This document shows positions 59,958 through 64,000 of a stretch of DNA of 64,000 nucleotides, piece after piece. Location: positions 1-64,000 of the forward strand of contig CADCXD010000002.1 of NCBI GenBank assembly GCA_902806575.1, given 5' to 3'. A model generated the notes under the pieces. The model searched no databases. It saw nothing but the letters and a program-made list of their open reading frames with translations, and was not told where the DNA came from. This DNA comes from Jackrogersella multiformis. Its lineage: Eukaryota > Ascomycota > Sordariomycetes > Xylariales > Hypoxylaceae. Positions within the stretch are counted from its first letter, which is position 1. Every line of letters begins with the position of its first letter. Both the position numbers and the translations under genes were made by a program.

Positions 59958-60085
59958 GGCTGCTAGGTACCTAGGTAGGTATCGTCGTCCATTTCGTAGC
60001 TATCGGCTGTGCTAACCTTTACCTACTGCTATTCCTGTATCCGGAGCGTACCGGCTACCTAGGGTACCTAGGTATTAGTTAGGTA
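59958..60085. repeat. TAGG/TACC tetranucleotide cluster
   Basis: Two TACCTAGGTA copies about 95 bp apart, with TAGGTATT and TAGTTAGG variants. Confidence 0.75.
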
Positions 60086-60764
60086 TTGGATATTGATGGC
60101 AATTGATCAAGTTTCCAAAGCCAAGCATAAAGGTGTCGGACATTCTATCAACTAATTTCAGAAGAACAGGACATTCATCTTCCCAATCGCGGAGCGTTGC
60201 AGGAGGCTTGGGAGTGTTGGAACGCACTCCCGGATGTTGAACTGATTTGAGTTGAACTTCTCGATATGGTAACTCCAACGAGCATCTTCTAGATACCGGT
60301 CAGTGTCTCCGTCTAGGTGCCATTATATGGATGTTACTTCTACGCCAAGGATTTTACATCGATGACAATGAGGACCTCAGGTATAAGAAAAAAGGAAAAG
60401 GAAATGGAATGAAAGAATTAATTGACTGGAACGGATTCTTTTTTTAAGTTTACGAAAAGCATATTATCATGGCTTCCAGGTTGTCCGAAGTTTAAAAAAG
60501 GGAAGGGGATAAGTACTTAGGAGGTAGGTATCGTACTTGTACTTACATAGGTAGGTACATAACATCCATACATCTTACCATAACTATACCTTTCTCTACG
60601 TATTGAGACTATATATTTTTGCTTAAATATCAAGGTTAACAGGTACCAACATATCGACCTACTACCTCCAGTACTTCATTTTACTTCATTCTACAATCCG
60701 TACTTTATTTTGCATTGGCGACATCAAAACCATCCGGCTATTTCTATTTCAATTTCGACCTGGG

Positions 60765-61050
60765 AATACCTACCTAGGTACCTAGGAGGTACCTATTGTA
60801 TTGTACAAATCCCTTGCTAACCACCTGGGCAGTGCTAAGGACCAATAATTAGCGCTCTTGCTCAGCAGATTGGTGGGGCGCCAGGCTTCGGATAATTGAA
60901 TTCTACCCCCGAATTTGCAAAGGGCTGGCGCGCCTCGCCTTCACGTCCAGTGGCGCGCAGGGCAGGTGCGGCCTCTGGCAGGCTACCTCTTAGGTACCTA
61001 GTAGCTAGTACCTACTTACTAGGTAGGTACCTAGGTAGTAGTAGGGAAGG
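60765..61050. repeat. TAGG/TACC tetranucleotide clusters upstream of SET2
   Basis: Dense runs at 60765-60795 and 60985-61050, including TACCTAGGTACCTAGG. They lie about 550-830 bp before the SET2 start codon. Confidence 0.8.
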
Positions 61051-61590
61051 TAGGTACAGTACAACTTCTCATTTGGGAGGAACTGCACCTGCAACTTCTT
61101 TTTTTTCGGCGATGACAACGCCGTCACGAATATTTTTACCTTCACAACAACCAATTTGAACTAAACCCTCTCTCTCCCCCAACCAAGAACCTACAAACAT
61201 TTGCCTTTCTGGCGCATGTTTACCACATATTCATGGGCTTGTAATTGGCGTAATTGGCGGATTACCTGTCTGCAATGTCCCAGGCATCGCGCAAAAGATA
61301 GCAACCGTTCCTGTCCCGTCTTCTACTTTAGTTCCTCCCATCTCCCGTCTCCCATTCGCAATCTCCCCTTCCTCTCGCCAACTCCCTCTTCTCTCTTTAT
61401 GCTATCAACCACGAGATCGCTGTCGCACGACCTTGATTTCTTCGATAACCTAACCACTCCGATTAATCTCCTCGTACCGCGACACAAACTCGTCAATTCC
61501 ATCTTACATCAACAACCTAATAATCCCATTCATACGTTGCCGCATTGACTAAGGTATTAGAGCCAAGGGGTTCCAGGCTTTGTAGCCATA

Positions 61591-64000
61591 ATGGAGGACG
61601 AAGAGCATATGAAGAACGGAGTAGAGGGCATCGTCGTCGACACCACACCGGCGTCGCAACTCGCTGCCATCAAGAAGGAGAGCGAAAGTACATCTTCATC
61701 TCCAAATGCTAGCAAAGATACTGGATCAAGGAGCCTATCACCCGATGACCAGAAGACGCGCAGTGACAGTGCATCGACCCCTGATGGGCACCCACCGAAA
61801 CTCGTCCGTAAGGCATCTCGAAAGATAGCTGCTCGATCGGTTCAGCTCTTCGACGACCTACCCGATGTCACTACGGAGTCTTTTCGTCATTTCCAGGTGA
61901 TTCCAGATTGCCTTTACGGCTCTAAAGCGCTTGGGGCGACAGATCACGATGCGCTGGATTGTGATTGTAGCGAAGAATGGCGTACGTTTACCCCCTACTT
62001 TTACTGATTTTTAGGGGTCATGGGGCACTAACAGGCATGTTTCAGGGGACGGCATAAACCATGCCTGCGGTGACGATTCGGACTGCATCAACCGAGCAAC
62101 CAAAATGGAATGCGTTGACGGCGATTGCAATTGCGGTGATGGTTGTCAGAACCAACGGTTCCAGCGCAAGCAATATGCTGATGTTTCAGTCATCCAGACC
62201 GACAAGAAGGGCTTCGGCCTCCGGGCCAACGTGACCCTTGAAGCTAACGACTTCATCTTCGAGTACATCGGAGAAGTGATCAATGAACCCACTTTCCGGA
62301 GACGGACTATTCAATATGATAGAGAGGGCATTCGCCATTTCTATTTCATGTCCCTGACTAAGAATGAATTCGTAGATGCAACCAAGAAAGGCAATCTCGG
62401 TCGCTTTTGCAACCACTCCTGCAACCCGAACTGCTACGTGGACAAATGGGTCGTCGGCAACAAGCTTCGCATGGGCATCTTTGCCTCGAGAAGAGTCCAA
62501 CCCGGCGAGGAATTGGTCTTTAATTACAACGTCGACAGGTACGGGGCTGATCCTCAGCCATGTTACTGCGGGGAAGCGAATTGTATTGGATTCATCGGAG
62601 GTAAGACCCAAACCGAGCGGGCGACGAAACTATCCGATGCAACCATCGAAGCCCTTGGCATCGATGACAGCGATGGCTGGGATACTGCCGTCGCAAAGAA
62701 GCCCCGGAAGAAGAAGATTACGGAAGACGACGAGGAGTACGTTAATAGCGTGCAAGCTCGTGGATTGGACGAAAAGGACGTCACGAAGGTTATGGCCACA
62801 CTGATGCAGTGCAAGGAGAAATGGATCGCGGTCAAGCTGCTTGAACGTATCCAGCAGTCCGATGACGACCGAGTGCGCAACAGGGTTATTCAGATGCACG
62901 GTTATCAAATTCTGAAGGCAGCACTGAACAACTTCATGGACGACAACAACGTCGTGCTTCAGATTCTCGACATACTTAGGCAGTTCCCTCGTCTAACCAA
63001 AAATAAAATTTCCGACTCGAAGATTGAATCCGCTATTCAGTCGCTGACGAAATCGGATCACGAGAACGTGGCTGCGGAAGCTACTCAGCTGCTCGATGAA
63101 TGGAGCAAGCTCGAGATTGCCTACCGAATTCCCCGAAAGAAGTTGGATCCAAATGCCCATAATACACCAAGTGCGCAGCATGTCAATTCTTTTGAGGAGC
63201 GTCGTGGAAACCGTCCAGAAGAACCTACCACTAAGACCTCCTTCACCCTCCCAGAGAATATCCCGAAGGGGCCACGAAGCAGTATTCCTCAGCGGAACCA
63301 AAACTTCTTCAATAATCAGCGTCATCGCCGACCCCAGACGCAGAATCTCCCCCCAGGTTGGTTTGCAGCCACCGACAAGCGTGGGAGCTTGTATTACTAT
63401 ACACGAAACGGTATCACGACATGGCAAAAGCCAACTGTACCACCCGAGTCTACCCCGTCGCAGCCAAAGGTACCGTCTATAGCAGCTCAGAAGCAGAAGA
63501 CGCTGCAAGACATTATTGACGCTGTGATGAAACCGGATAACGTCCCCAGAAGGTCGGCATCGCAGACCCCGCAGACGAGCACACCCACTCAGGAGCCCAA
63601 GAAAGAAAAGTGGCGTTCTCTCCCGGTTGAAAAGCAGATGAAGATTTACGAGAACACGGTATGCATGATATTCGACATTGATATTCTTCCAGGTTGCTAA
63701 CTCTATCTCAGCTATTCCCGCATGTCAAGTATATCATGGACAAGTTCCGCCATAAGCTCCCAAGAGAGGATCTCAAGAAATTCGCCAAGGATGTCAATAA
63801 GAAGCTTGTTGCATCGGACTACAAGAACAACCGTGTCGAAGACCCGACCTCGATCACCGAGAAGCAGGAGAGGAAGGTTAAAAAATACGTCAGAGATTTT
63901 TTCGACCGGGCAGTTGAGAAATACAAGGCGCATGAGAAGAAAAAGGCCGAGAAATCTAACAATGTGCACGATGTAGCACAAGCACACGATGGTATCGACC
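61591..64000 (+). CDS. SET2: Histone H3 lysine-36 methyltransferase Set2 (3' end outside window)
   Basis: Methylates H3K36 during transcription elongation, bound to phosphorylated RNA polymerase II. Exons 61591-61981, 62046-63658 and 63712 to the window edge give 764 residues so far. Order: disordered N-terminus; AWS Cys cluster (about 120-170, HACGDDSDCINRATKMEC); SET domain (about 174-295) with GRFCNHSCNPNC (residues 250-261) and ELVFNYNVDRYG; post-SET CYCGEANCIGF; a helical segment (about 370-490); a WW domain (565-593, LPPGWFAATDKRGSLYYYTR, then TTWQKP); and the SRI domain (LFPHVKYIMDKFRHKLPRED onward), which binds the polymerase tail. All catalytic motifs are intact. Only the end of the SRI region and the tail are missing. 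Confidence 0.96.

Larger units (their letters stand above)
57381..61590. other. Divergent intergenic region, AT-hook gene and SET2
   Basis: The largest gap in the window, about 4.2 kb. Holds the leader of the AT-hook gene, an AAT trinucleotide run (about 58043-58061), a CTGAT pentanucleotide repeat (about 58326-58345), TAGG/TACC clusters (59958-60085, 60523-60560, 60765-60795, 60985-61050) and a TC-rich SET2 leader. Short frames near 58895-59267 on the minus strand overlap each other and lack a proper start. Confidence 0.6.

Noticed and set aside
61201..61548. Open frame just upstream of SET2
   Set aside because: Lies in a TC-rich leader and starts with TTG. Could act as an upstream frame, but its sequence is Ser/Pro/Leu-rich from composition alone.

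Overview
The window is nuclear DNA of a filamentous ascomycete (Pezizomycotina, most likely Sordariomycetes). The evidence is single-copy fungal housekeeping genes, short introns (about 50-160 nt) with GTRNGY donors and CTAAC/CTAAT branch sites, TC-rich leaders, and long intergenic stretches. I recognise 19 protein-coding genes. I see no rRNA, tRNA, CRISPR, intact transposon or biosynthetic cluster.

Layout: alpha-actinin C-terminus (+, cut by the left edge); VPS9-domain Rab GEF (-); ATG15 vacuolar lipase (+); ADE5,7 purine enzyme (-); CAB5 dephospho-CoA kinase (+); a large disordered protein (+); TIF5/eIF5 (-); CBF1 bHLH factor (-); FYV10/GID9 (+); CAF1/POP2 deadenylase (-); NDUFB3-type complex I subunit (+); a coiled-coil protein (-); TIF6/eIF6 (-); a discoidin-like conserved protein (-); AOS1 SUMO E1 subunit (+); a 911-residue conserved protein (-); BMT5 rRNA methyltransferase (+); a Myb-like/AT-hook protein (-); SET2 H3K36 methyltransferase (+, cut by the right edge). 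No operon logic is visible. The genes serve general cell functions: translation, mRNA decay, protein modification, autophagy, and purine and CoA synthesis.

Two window-scale patterns stand out. First, all six genes in the left 16.5 kb are broken by small insertions or deletions, often in homopolymers. All thirteen genes from 18.1 kb onward are perfectly open across their predicted exons. This looks like a jump in sequence quality rather than biology. Second, nearly every gap between genes carries strings of the tetranucleotides TAGG and TACC. They form the 10-bp palindrome TACCTAGGTA at least 25 times, where chance predicts far less than one copy.

The most interesting gene-level observations are three. 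A stop-free 54-nt intron splits the DNA-binding basic region of CBF1. A 186-codon open frame lies directly downstream of the CAF1 stop codon, in the same frame. One gene has a first coding exon that is only the ATG, with two possible acceptors 13 nt apart. I found no convincing undescribed multi-gene system.
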